Part shown: positions 1 to 7,512 of the stretch, one piece after another
How positions within the stretch are numbered: the first letter of the stretch is position 1
How the letters are laid out: each line of letters begins with the position of its first letter
Source of the DNA: Oscillospiraceae bacterium
GTDB taxonomy: Bacteria; Bacillota; Clostridia; Oscillospirales; Ruminococcaceae
Direction of reading: 5' to 3'
DNA: 64,000 nucleotides
Assembly: GCA_015067215.1 (NCBI GenBank)
Contig: SVMW01000004.1
Location: 1 to 64,000, forward strand
The notes under the pieces: generated by a model
What the model was told of the DNA's origin: nothing
Database searches by the model: none
What the model saw: the letters and a program-made list of their open reading frames with translations, nothing else
Made by a program: the position numbers and the translations under genes

Positions 1-2
1 AA

Positions 3-185
3 ATTGATGTAAAAAACGAATGGATAGGCAAAAGCCCAATTGAACTGAATACTCGAGAAAATTGCGGATTCAATATAATCGCCCTTAAGAAGAACGATAA
101 AATAAATACAGATATTTATTCTGAACAAGCACTCGATGCCCAGACAAAACTTATCGTTATCTCAGCTACATCAAAATCAAAATAA
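3..185 (+). CDS. TrkA-family K+ uptake protein, C-terminal end (partial)
   Basis: Only the last 60 codons are in the window; the gene begins to the left. The readable peptide starts IDVKNEWIGKSPIELNTREN and continues with CGFNIIALKKNDKI. This fits the TrkA-C (RCK_C) ligand-binding lobe of KtrA/TrkA regulatory subunits, in which a wxGKSixeLdlR motif precedes a strand like NVIAIKR. Such subunits sit on the cytoplasmic face of Ktr/Trk K+ channels and gate them by binding nucleotides. A strong bidirectional terminator follows. The family call rests on this short segment only, so the exact subfamily is open. Confidence 0.7.
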   Translation: MDVKNEWIGKSPIELNTRENCGFNIIALKKNDKINTDIYSEQALDAQTKLIVISATSKSK

Positions 186-220
186 TCATAATATCACAGG
201 CAAAACAAATATACTTTTTA

Positions 221-262
221 TAACAAAACGAACCCCCGAAAACTTTTCGGGGGTTTTGTTAT
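221..262. terminator. Bidirectional rho-independent terminator
   Basis: A long hairpin (CCCCCGAAAA / TTTTCGGGGG core, extended by flanking A/T pairs) has T-runs on both sides. It lies between the converging TrkA-like gene and the CDF transporter gene and can serve both. Confidence 0.9.
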
Positions 263-290
263 AAATGGATATCACTAAACATACAACAGC

Positions 291-1463
291 TTAAATATAA
301 GCAAATTCTACCTTTACAACTGCACGGTAATTTCCGCCGTCCATTTCGGCAACGTTTCTTTTTACTTCTGTTTCAACCTGTGCTTCGGTATATTTAAAAC
401 TGTGAGGGATAACAACATCAAAGATAACATTTGTATGTGTAGGGCCTTCCACCATGCGGAAATCGTGTATTGAAACTTCGCCTTCATACAGTTCGGCAAT
501 TCCCAGTGAAATTCTTTCACGCATTTCCACAACCTTTGCATCATCGTCAGCAATAGGATCCATATGTATTGTAGCTTCGCAGCCAAGTTTATTCTTGAGG
601 TCCTGTTCAATGTTGTCAATAACATCGTGAGTGCAAAGCAGGTCCGCAGATGCACTTACCTCTGCATGGAGTGTAATCATAAGTCTGCCCGGGCCGTAGT
701 CGTGAACAATAAGGTCGTGTATTCCAAGCACTTCAGGGTATGACATAACAATGTGGTAAATTTCGTTTACAAGGTCTTCATCCGGTTTCTGACCAAGCAG
801 CGGCGAAATTGTGTCCTTTGCCGCACCTATACCTGCACGGATAATAAACAGTGAAACCAGCAGACCGCACCAGCCGTCAATTGTAAGGCCGCTAAAATGG
901 CCCACAACTGCTGCAACAAGTACTACCGCAGTGGAAATGCAGTCGCTTAAGCTGTCTGCGCCTGTTGCTTTCATTGCTGCGGAATCAATCTTTTTGCCGA
1001 TTGCATTGTTGTAATAGCTCATATAGAACTTCACCGCAATGGACGCCACAAGAATAACCGCTGAAAGAATGCTGAATTCCACAGCCTGCGGATGAATAAT
1101 TTTATCGATTGATGATGTAAGCAGTTCGTAACCCATAAGCAGAATTGCCATTGCAACCACAAGACCTGACAGATATTCTATTCTGCCATGACCAAAAGGA
1201 TGCTCAGGGTCAGGTTTCTGCCCGGCAAGTTTGAAACCTATGATTGTAACAACAGAAGAACCTGCGTCGGATAAGTTGTTGAAAGCGTCTGCAGTAATGG
1301 AAACCGAGTTGCTGATAAGCCCCGCAAAAAATTTGCCTGCAAACAGCAGCAGGTTAAGCACAATACCCACACCGCCGCAAAGAACACCATATGCGGAACG
1401 CACATCCGGGTTCTGTGTGTTGTCTTTATCTTTTATAAAAATTTTTGCCAGAAAATTAATCAC
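291..1463 (-). CDS. Cation diffusion facilitator (CDF) family metal transporter
   Basis: CDF transporters export divalent metals (Zn, Mn, Fe, Co) from the cytoplasm in exchange for protons. The 390-residue product has the usual order: a short basic N-terminus, about six membrane segments, and a cytoplasmic C-terminal domain. Visible hallmarks are the TM2 metal site in SITADAFNNLSDAGSS, the HPFGHGRIEYLSGL loop, and TM5 with GADSLSDCIST. The longest frame reaches 1586, but a good sigma-A promoter lies at 1518-1546 inside that extension. A GTG at 1463 preceded by AAGGGGAG at about 10 nt is therefore taken as the start. Metal specificity cannot be read from sequence alone. The divergent neighbour encodes a Cys-rich membrane protein. 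Confidence 0.92.
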   Translation of the reverse strand: MINFLAKIFIKDKDNTQNPDVRSAYGVLCGGVGIVLNLLLFAGKFFAGLISNSVSITADAFNNLSDAGSSVVTIIGFKLAGQKPDPEHPFGHGRIEYLSGLVVAMAILLMGYELLTSSIDKIIHPQAVEFSILSAVILVASIAVKFYMSYYNNAIGKKIDSAAMKATGADSLSDCISTAVVLVAAVVGHFSGLTIDGWCGLLVSLFIIRAGIGAAKDTISPLLGQKPDEDLVNEIYHIVMSYPEVLGIHDLIVHDYGPGRLMITLHAEVSASADLLCTHDVIDNIEQDLKNKLGCEATIHMDPIADDDAKVVEMRERISLGIAELYEGEVSIHDFRMVEGPTHTNVIFDVVIPHSFKYTEAQVETEVKRNVAEMDGGNYRAVVKVEFAYI

Positions 1464-1517
1464 TTTAAAAAATCTCCCCTTTATTTTGCAGAATTTCCAG
1501 TTTTTCCGCTGTTTTAC

Positions 1518-1546
1518 AGTATACACCATTTTTTCAAGTTGTCCAA
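1518..1546 (-). promoter_or_regulatory. Sigma-A promoter of the CDF gene
   Basis: TTGGAC-N17-TATACT on the minus strand. Its predicted start point near 1510 lies upstream of the GTG start at 1463 and downstream of the alternative ATG at 1586, so it decides the start codon. Confidence 0.75.
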
Positions 1547-1633
1547 CGCAAACTTTTGTCTGTGGCAGATAAAACTGTTTTTTCATATTATATATACGGA
1601 GATAAAAACAAATTTTATGAAAGGAGTTTAATT

Positions 1634-2113
1634 ATGAACCGTGCTGTAAGCATTGCCACCGCAGCATTTCTGGCGTTTATAACCGCTGTTATTTTTGTTA
1701 TACTGTTTGTTTTGGGACTTTTGCCGCAGACTGCCCTGCCAGGAATTGCAGGAATTGCAATTTCCGCTGCAATTTTAGCTTTGGTGTTTCTCTCTGTTGC
1801 CTGGTGCACAACCAGTCTGTGCCGCAACAGATTCAACAACGCTCTCGGCTGTTTTGGCAGACCTGTGGTTTTTGCCGCCGTTTTAAGCCTTGGTCTGTCA
1901 CTTGTACTGGCTGCAGTTTCCCCCACCGCTATAAACACTATCAATGCGGGCATAATTTTTGCCCAGATTTTTCTGCTTGATTTCACTGTGTTTATGTTTG
2001 CTTTTCTTATTGCACTTGCACTGCCCACAGGCTGCAGTATAAACAACAATAACAACAACTGCAGCTGCAACTGTAACTGCAGCTGTAACTGCTGCTGTTA
2101 CAGCGATGACTGA
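1634..2113 (+). CDS. Small multi-pass membrane protein with Cys/Asn-rich tail, function unknown
   Basis: I do not recognise a named family. The 159-residue product has about four hydrophobic segments (roughly 5-30, 37-60, 77-97 and 103-131). It ends in a tail of about 27 residues made almost only of Asn, Cys and Ser, with nine cysteines after a run of six Asn (CSCNCNCSCNCCC). The start is the ATG at 1634, preceded by GAAAGGAG; a longer in-frame start at 1556 would read through the divergent promoter region. A terminator follows the stop. The gene is divergent from a CDF metal exporter. Metal binding by the tail is a guess from composition and context; a disulfide-linked envelope or spore-coat role is equally possible. 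Confidence 0.75.
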   Translation: MNRAVSIATAAFLAFITAVIFVILFVLGLLPQTALPGIAGIAISAAILALVFLSVAWCTTSLCRNRFNNALGCFGRPVVFAAVLSLGLSLVLAAVSPTAINTINAGIIFAQIFLLDFTVFMFAFLIALALPTGCSINNNNNNCSCNCNCSCNCCCYSDD

Positions 2114-2145
2114 TATTTTTTAAAGGACCATTGTGCTGCATACAA

Positions 2146-2184
2146 AAACCGCTGTACCTGATGATACAGCGGTTTGTTTTGTAA
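2146..2184. terminator. Bidirectional terminator
   Basis: An 11-bp stem (AAACCGCTGTA / TACAGCGGTTT) with an 8-nt loop, with T-rich sequence on both strands. It separates the converging Cys-rich membrane protein gene and hisS. Confidence 0.9.
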
Positions 2185-3423
2185 TTATTTTTCAAAAACT
2201 TTGATTTCTTCTGCAGGGTTGATAAGTGCACCCCAGTAACCTTCGTTTTCAAGTCTTCCAAGAAGCTTGCCAAGTTTTTTAGGTCTTTCATAAAGGCCTA
2301 CATCATATTCTGCACGAAGTTCCTTTGCTTTTGCAACACATTCGGCATAGTTTGCTTCTTCAAAGATAACAGCAAGTTTTTTCTTTGCTGTTGGCGGTGT
2401 AAAGCCCTGTTCGCTGAGAATTGCAAAAATTCTTTCAAACCCGATAGAGAAACCGACAGCAGGAATGCTTTCGCCAAGGAACTTGCCGATAAGATTGTCA
2501 TATCTGCCGCCACCTGCAATTGCACCCTTGAATTCGTTGGAAACAACTTCGAAAACTGTGCCTGTGTAGTAACCCTGACCGCGAACGAGGGAAAGGTCAA
2601 ACACTACATCATATTTGTTTTCGGAAACTGCGTTTGAAAGTGTGATGATTTTTTCAACACTCTGCACAGCTTCGCTTTCAGGCATAAGTTTTTTTACATA
2701 TCCGAGGCTGAAATCGCCCTGCTTGAGAAAATCCACAAATTTTGCAACAGCTGCTGCATCAAAGTTCTTTTCGTCAAGTTCCTTTTCAACGCCTTCTGCA
2801 CCAATTTTGTCCATTTTGTCAAATGTGATACAAACGCTCATCAAATCTTCTGCGGCAAAACCCATAGACAAAAGCAGGTCATTAAGGATGCGGCGATTGT
2901 TTACACGCACTGTAAAGTTTTTGAGTGTGATTGCAAGCAATGCTTCAGTAACTGTGCTGATAAGCTCGATTTCGGAATAATCGCTGTCGGAACCGATGAT
3001 ATCAACATCACACTGCATAAATTCGCGCAGACGGCCTTTCTGCGGACGTTCTGCACGGTAAACACGGTCCATCTGAATAATTTTTGCAGGATATGGCAGT
3101 TTGGAACGGTTGTTTGCAAAATATCTTGTAAGCGGCAGTGTAAGGTCATAGCGGAGTCCCATATCTGCCAGATTGTTTTCTGTAAGTTCACCTTCAAAAG
3201 CTTTCTGAAGCTTATCCCCTCTTTTGAGAATTTTAAAGATGAGGTTCAGGTTTTCGCCGCCTTCGGATTTGTCCAGATTTTCGATATCTTCAATGATAGG
3301 TGTAGTAATACGGGTAAAGCCGTTGGATGTATACACCTTTAATATTTCGCTCTGGAGATAATCGCGTATAGCGGTTTCGTTTGGCAGATAGTCAACTGTA
3401 CCTTTTACGTTGCTGATTTTCAT
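2185..3423 (-). CDS. hisS: Histidyl-tRNA synthetase
   Basis: Class II synthetase that charges tRNA-His in the cytoplasm. The 412-residue product begins with the KGTVDYLPNE motif (family KGTRDYLP). It has motif 2 in RYDLTLPLTRYFA followed by YRAERPQKGRLREF, the histidine-binding loop in LVRGQGYYTGTVFE, and motif 3 in PAVGFSIGFERI. A shortish C-terminal anticodon-binding domain follows. The intact histidine-binding loop argues against the paralogue HisZ, which usually loses it. The ATG at 3423 has an AAAGG ribosome-binding site. The gene lies 20 nt behind folT with no terminator between, so it is probably cotranscribed. No T-box is seen in the short folT leader. Confidence 0.88.
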   Translation of the reverse strand: MKISNVKGTVDYLPNETAIRDYLQSEILKVYTSNGFTRITTPIIEDIENLDKSEGGENLNLIFKILKRGDKLQKAFEGELTENNLADMGLRYDLTLPLTRYFANNRSKLPYPAKIIQMDRVYRAERPQKGRLREFMQCDVDIIGSDSDYSEIELISTVTEALLAITLKNFTVRVNNRRILNDLLLSMGFAAEDLMSVCITFDKMDKIGAEGVEKELDEKNFDAAAVAKFVDFLKQGDFSLGYVKKLMPESEAVQSVEKIITLSNAVSENKYDVVFDLSLVRGQGYYTGTVFEVVSNEFKGAIAGGGRYDNLIGKFLGESIPAVGFSIGFERIFAILSEQGFTPPTAKKKLAVIFEEANYAECVAKAKELRAEYDVGLYERPKKLGKLLGRLENEGYWGALINPAEEIKVFEK

Positions 3424-3443
3424 GTTATATAACCTTTCTGCTG

Positions 3444-3965
3444 TTATTTTGCAGCTTTTTCTATTCTTTCAATTAAAAATTTGTATGTAACCATGATTAC
3501 AATAATTTCCATCGGCATCAGAACCACGTTGCTGAAAACCCTTGTAGGCAGCAAAGCCAGATAACCTTTGCCTGTAAACAGGGTTGTCCAATAGGTGTTT
3601 ATGCCAAGATGGTATACAAGATTGATTATAAGTGATGCCGCCGTCACTTTTGCAAAACTTTTTGCCCCGCCGTTTTGCAGAAACAGACCGTAAGTTGCAC
3701 CTGACAGAAACGCTGTAAGGGTGTACCCCGGGAAATATGCCCCGATTGGAAAAAGTATTGCACCGATAAAGTCACACAAAGCACCTGCTATGCCGCCGTA
3801 AAGCGGGCCGTAAAGCATACCTATTACAGAAAGTGGAATAAATGCAAAGCCGATTTTTGCAATTGGTGTAGATATTGACAAAAATCTTGAAAGCACAATT
3901 TCAACGGCAATAAGCAGGCCGATTCGGGTGACTTTGGTAAGATCAAAACTGTTTTTACCAGCCAT
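3444..3965 (-). CDS. folT: ECF transporter S component, folate-type (FolT)
   Basis: Substrate-binding S component of an energy-coupling-factor vitamin importer, an integral membrane protein that partners with shared EcfA/A'/T subunits (not in this window). The 173-residue product has about six hydrophobic segments, with the stretch FIPLSVIGMLYGPLYGG and then GALCDFIGAILFPIGAYFPG typical of the folate group. The chosen ATG at 3965 has a clear AAGGAGGA site. A longer frame to 4031 contains the promoter and is rejected. The folate assignment is by family resemblance; another vitamin remains possible. It is followed by hisS. Confidence 0.75.
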   Translation of the reverse strand: MAGKNSFDLTKVTRIGLLIAVEIVLSRFLSISTPIAKIGFAFIPLSVIGMLYGPLYGGIAGALCDFIGAILFPIGAYFPGYTLTAFLSGATYGLFLQNGGAKSFAKVTAASLIINLVYHLGINTYWTTLFTGKGYLALLPTRVFSNVVLMPMEIIVIMVTYKFLIERIEKAAK

Positions 3966-4002
3966 GTATAATTCCTCCTTTTTAAGTATTGCACATTTAA
4001 TT

Positions 4003-4031
4003 ATAATACATTGAATAGTGTTAAAAGTCAA
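4003..4031 (-). promoter_or_regulatory. Sigma-A promoter of folT-hisS
   Basis: TTGACT-N17-TATTAT on the minus strand. The predicted leader is only about 30 nt, too short for a folate riboswitch or a T-box. Confidence 0.75.
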
Positions 4032-4049
4032 TTATCCTTTGATTTACTA

Positions 4050-4102
4050 TAAACAAAAAGACAGGCCGTGCACACCGTTGACCCATGTGTGACTGCCTGT
4101 CT
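4050..4102 (-). terminator. Terminator of the upstream ECF S-component gene
   Basis: Stem AGACAGGC / GCCTGTCT followed on the minus strand by TTTTTGTTT. It ends the transcript of the gene at 4109-4612 just before the folT promoter. Confidence 0.8.
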
Positions 4103-4108
4103 GTTGTT

Positions 4109-4612
4109 TTATTTGATTTTATCGATTTTCTTGAGACCGTAAATGATAAGCGGCACAAGAAAAATCTGAATAATGATGCCCGGAATTGGTCTTAAAAATA
4201 CTTCTGTCACAATCTGTGAAACTGTGTAATGATACAAATGGTTGCTTGTGATACCCCATATAATACGGCCTGCAAGCATACCTGCAAGTACACTTTTAAC
4301 AATGCTTCTGCCTCTGTGATGGCTTACCTTGTACACAAGGCCTGTAACAAGACCATATGTAGCAAGTTCAAAACACATTGGAATTGCTGATTCCAATGTA
4401 GGCAGACCTACAGCAAGATGACGCAGAATTGGTGCAACTGCACCAATAACCATTGCCATCGGGCCGCCAACGATAAAGCCGGCAAGCAGTACAGGTGTGT
4501 GCATTGGTGAAAACATAACGGCAAACTCCTGTTTAAGCGGCAGAAGTGATGACAGAGACACTGCAAACGAAAGCAGAATCAATGCAAGCAGAATTTTTTT
4601 TACAATTTTCAT
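4109..4612 (-). CDS. ECF transporter S component, substrate unknown
   Basis: A 167-residue, very hydrophobic protein with about five to six membrane segments. The block MFSPMHTPVLLAGFIVGG followed by GAVAPILRHLAVGLPTLESAIPMCFELATYG matches the general ECF-type S-component family. Such proteins bind a vitamin or metal-chelate ligand in the membrane and dock onto a common ECF module. No riboswitch is visible in the roughly 60-nt leader that would name the ligand. The ATG at 4612 has an AGGGGAAAG site. It has its own promoter and terminator, so it is a separate unit from the neighbouring folT. Confidence 0.75.
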   Translation of the reverse strand: MKIVKKILLALILLSFAVSLSSLLPLKQEFAVMFSPMHTPVLLAGFIVGGPMAMVIGAVAPILRHLAVGLPTLESAIPMCFELATYGLVTGLVYKVSHHRGRSIVKSVLAGMLAGRIIWGITSNHLYHYTVSQIVTEVFLRPIPGIIIQIFLVPLIIYGLKKIDKIK

Positions 4613-4681
4613 AATATACTTTCCCCTAATCTGTTATTAATTATCCCAAATAATATAAAATAAAGCCTCAAACGACAGCAT

Positions 4682-4710
4682 ATTATACTCCTATATTTTG
4701 TAATATTCAA
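4682..4710 (-). promoter_or_regulatory. Sigma-A promoter of the ECF S-component gene
   Basis: TTGAAT-N17-TATAAT on the minus strand, about 70 nt upstream of the start codon. Confidence 0.75.
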
Positions 4711-4834
4711 TGAGCACTTTCACCAATTTATCACATTCTTTCGCCTCACCATTCATTTAAATTGCTGTCAATCGAATCATCGTCAATTTATTAACATTTT
4801 TCTCATTATATTTTCTGCATACCACCCGTTTATA

Positions 4835-4864
4835 TTGCCAACAATGCTGTTTTTGTAGTAATAT
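4835..4864 (+). promoter_or_regulatory. Possible promoter of the GTPase-NYN gene
   Basis: TTGCCA-N18-TAATAT on the plus strand, 35 nt upstream of the start codon. It is weaker than the neighbouring promoters. No leader peptide or attenuator like those of tet(M) is apparent in the short leader. Confidence 0.4.
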
Positions 4865-4898
4865 TATTAGAGAATTTATTTTATGAACGGATAGTTAT

Positions 4899-7457
4899 AT
4901 GAAGAATATTGTTTTCGGCATACTTGCTCATGTTGACAGTGGCAAAACCACCCTGTCGGAAGGTATGCTTTATGAATGTAAAAGTATAAGAAAACTTGGT
5001 CGTGTTGACCACGGAGATACAGCCCTTGATACCAATGAAATAGAAAAAAGCAGAGGTATTACCGTTTTTTCCAAGCAGGCAAAACTGTCCTTTGGCGATA
5101 CCACCGCTTATCTTATTGATACCCCGGGACATGTGGATTTTTCTGCCGAAATGGAAAGAACCCTTTCTGTGCTGGACTACGCAATACTTGTAATAAGCGG
5201 CACTGATGGCATACAGAACCACACTGAAACCTTGTGGCAGCTGCTGGAAAGATATAATGTGCCTGCGTTTATCTTTGTAAACAAAATGGACCTTAACGGT
5301 GCTGACAAAAACAAAGTTTTAAACCAGCTGCAGCAGACTTTCAGCAGTTATTGTGTGGATTTTACCAGCCTCAACGACGATACATTGGAAAACATTGCCC
5401 TTGCAGATGAAAACCTTATGGAAAAACTGCTTATGGGCGAAACAATTGAAAACAGTGACATTGCCTCCCTTGTGGTTCAGCGCAAACTGTTCCCCTGCAT
5501 TTTCGGCAGTGCACTTAAAGGTGACGGCATAACCGAAATGCTCAATATGCTGGACCGCTATACCGTTCAGTCTGCATATCCTCAGGATTTTGGTGCAAAG
5601 GTTTATAAAATTAGTCACGATGAACAGGGCAACCGACTTACCTACCTTAAAATTACAGGAGGAAACCTTAAACCGAAAGACACAGTAAAGCAGAAAACGC
5701 CTGACGGTGAAACCGTAGCAGAAAAGGTTAACCAGATAAGGGTTTATACGGGTGAAAAATTCACCACAGAACAAATTGCTGAAAGCGGTACAGTATGTGC
5801 TGTAACAGGCCTTAGTGCAACCTATTCAGGTCAGGGGCTTGGCATTGACACTAACCTTGAACAAAGCCTGACCCAGCCGATTTTCACCTATAAAGTGCTG
5901 CTTGACGAAAAAACAGACGCCTTTACCGCGCTCAGCCGTTTCCGAATTCTGGAGCAGGAAGACCCACAGCTTAATGTGACATGGAAAGAACACCTTAACG
6001 AAATACACATAAGCCTTATGGGCGAAATTCAGCTGGAAGTGCTTAAAACAATGTGTCTGCAGCGTTTTGGCATGACAATCGATTTCAGTCAGGGTAATGT
6101 GCTGTACAAGGAAACAATAAAAAACACTGTTGAAGGTGTGGGACACTTTGAACCTCTGCGTCATTATTCGGAAGTTCATCTGCTGCTTGAACCGCTTAAA
6201 AACGGACAGGGCCTTGTGTTTGACACCCTTTGCAGCGAAGACAAGCTGGACAAAAACTGGCAGAGACTTGTACTGACACACCTGGCGGAAAAAACACATC
6301 TCGGTGTACTGACAGGCAGTCCGATTACTGATATGAAAATCACCCTTGTGAGCGGCCGTGCACATATAAAACACACCGAAGGCGGTGACTTCCGTCAGGC
6401 AACCTACCGTGCTGTCCGTCAGGGACTTATGCAGGCAGAAAACGTCCTGCTTGAACCATGGTACAATTTTACCATCACAGTTCCTATGGAAAACATAGGC
6501 CGTGTAATGTCCGATGTGCAGAAAATGTCAGGCAGTTTTGACCCACCTGAAACTGTGGGTGAAAATGCCGTGCTTAAAGGTACCGCACCTGTTGTGAATA
6601 TAAACGACTACAAATCGGAAATTATCAACTTTACCCGCGGCAAAGGCAGAATAAACTGTCAGCTCAAAGGTTATTTCCCTTGTCACAATGCTAGTGAAGT
6701 TATTGAAAAATTTGCATATGACCCTGAAGCTGACCTTGAAAACACCCCTGACAGCGTGTTCTGTACCCACGGGGCAGCCATTGTTGTAAAATGGTATGAT
6801 GTTAAAAACACAATGCACCTTGAAAGTTTTTTGAAGCCAAAGCGTGAAGACGTCAGGCAAAGCATAACACACAGAGAAGTTACTGAATACCGCAGTGTTC
6901 TGGAACAGGACAAAGAGCTTTTAAAAATTTTTGAGCAAACCTACGGCAAAATAAAAGTGGACAGACGCACTGTGTTTGACCCTGCAAAAAAAGCAGAAAA
7001 ATCAAAAAAAATGCCTCGTGAAAGACATTATGACAAAGATTTTCTGCTTGTTGACGGATACAACATTATATTTGCCTGGGATGACCTTAAAGAAATTGCA
7101 AAAGAAGACATAAATGCAGCAAGGGAAAAACTGGTAAATGTGCTGTGCAACTATCAGGGATTCAAACGCTGTGAGGTAATTGTTGTTTTTGACGCTTACA
7201 AAGTAAAAGGCAATGTTGGCAGTATTGAAAGATACCACAACATTACCATTGTATATACAAAAGAAGCGGAAACCGCCGATATGTACATTGAAAAAGTTAC
7301 CCACCAGATTGCAAAAAACCATCGTGTCCGCGTTGCAACCAGCGACGGTCTGGAGCAGATTATCATTCTCGGCCACGGTGCAATGAGGCTTTCGGCCTCC
7401 AATTTCAAAGCGGAAGTTGATGAAATTGAAAAAGCCATAAGAGAAATAATTGAATAA
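4899..7457 (+). CDS. Tet(M)/EF-G-like ribosomal GTPase fused to a YacP/Rae1-type NYN ribonuclease domain
   Basis: An 852-residue two-part protein. Residues 1 to about 640 follow the ribosomal-protection protein plan: a G domain with AHVDSGKTT at 10-18, RGIT at 52-55, DTPGH at 74-78 and NKMD at 128-131, then EF-G-like domains ending with LKGYFP. After a region with TPDSVFCTHGAA and a Lys-rich linker, residues about 714-852 form a NYN domain close to Bacillus YacP (Rae1). It carries the acidic positions D719 in VDGYN, D765 in VFDAYK, D794 in ETAD and D816 in TSDGLEQ. Tet(M) itself is about 639 residues; Rae1 is a ribosome A-site mRNA endonuclease. The fusion suggests a factor that binds the ribosome by its GTPase part and cuts mRNA there; this is inference. 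Tetracycline resistance cannot be assumed. It is monocistronic, with a terminator after the stop. Confidence 0.88.
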   Translation: MKNIVFGILAHVDSGKTTLSEGMLYECKSIRKLGRVDHGDTALDTNEIEKSRGITVFSKQAKLSFGDTTAYLIDTPGHVDFSAEMERTLSVLDYAILVISGTDGIQNHTETLWQLLERYNVPAFIFVNKMDLNGADKNKVLNQLQQTFSSYCVDFTSLNDDTLENIALADENLMEKLLMGETIENSDIASLVVQRKLFPCIFGSALKGDGITEMLNMLDRYTVQSAYPQDFGAKVYKISHDEQGNRLTYLKITGGNLKPKDTVKQKTPDGETVAEKVNQIRVYTGEKFTTEQIAESGTVCAVTGLSATYSGQGLGIDTNLEQSLTQPIFTYKVLLDEKTDAFTALSRFRILEQEDPQLNVTWKEHLNEIHISLMGEIQLEVLKTMCLQRFGMTIDFSQGNVLYKETIKNTVEGVGHFEPLRHYSEVHLLLEPLKNGQGLVFDTLCSEDKLDKNWQRLVLTHLAEKTHLGVLTGSPITDMKITLVSGRAHIKHTEGGDFRQATYRAVRQGLMQAENVLLEPWYNFTITVPMENIGRVMSDVQKMSGSFDPPETVGENAVLKGTAPVVNINDYKSEIINFTRGKGRINCQLKGYFPCHNASEVIEKFAYDPEADLENTPDSVFCTHGAAIVVKWYDVKNTMHLESFLKPKREDVRQSITHREVTEYRSVLEQDKELLKIFEQTYGKIKVDRRTVFDPAKKAEKSKKMPRERHYDKDFLLVDGYNIIFAWDDLKEIAKEDINAAREKLVNVLCNYQGFKRCEVIVVFDAYKVKGNVGSIERYHNITIVYTKEAETADMYIEKVTHQIAKNHRVRVATSDGLEQIIILGHGAMRLSASNFKAEVDEIEKAIREIIE

Positions 7458-7473
7458 TTATTCTGCAAAACAG

Positions 7474-7508
7474 AAATCCTGTCAGGTTTAATGCCCGACA
7501 GGATTTTT
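7474..7508. terminator. Bidirectional terminator
   Basis: Stem AAATCCTGTC / GACAGGATTT with T-rich flanks. It lies between the converging GTPase-NYN and ZIP genes. Confidence 0.88.
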
Positions 7509-7512
7509 CATA

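Noticed and set aside
291-1586. 431-residue version of the CDF transporter starting at 1586
   Set aside because: The added 41 residues would contain the gene's own promoter (1518-1546), and a GTG with a good ribosome-binding site lies at 1463.
2185-3423. HisZ (ATP phosphoribosyltransferase regulatory subunit)
   Set aside because: The histidine-binding loop LVRGQGYYTG and class II motifs 2 and 3 are intact, and no histidine biosynthesis genes are nearby; HisS fits better.
3966-4108. Riboswitch (folate or other) ahead of folT
   Set aside because: The mapped promoter leaves a leader of only about 30 nt, and the hairpin at 4059-4102 is the terminator of the upstream gene.
4899-7457. Acquired tetracycline-resistance gene on a mobile element
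   Set aside because: The neighbours are ordinary chromosomal genes, there are no integrase, transposase or tet(M)-type leader signals, base composition matches the surroundings, and the protein is only a relative of Tet(M) with an added NYN domain.
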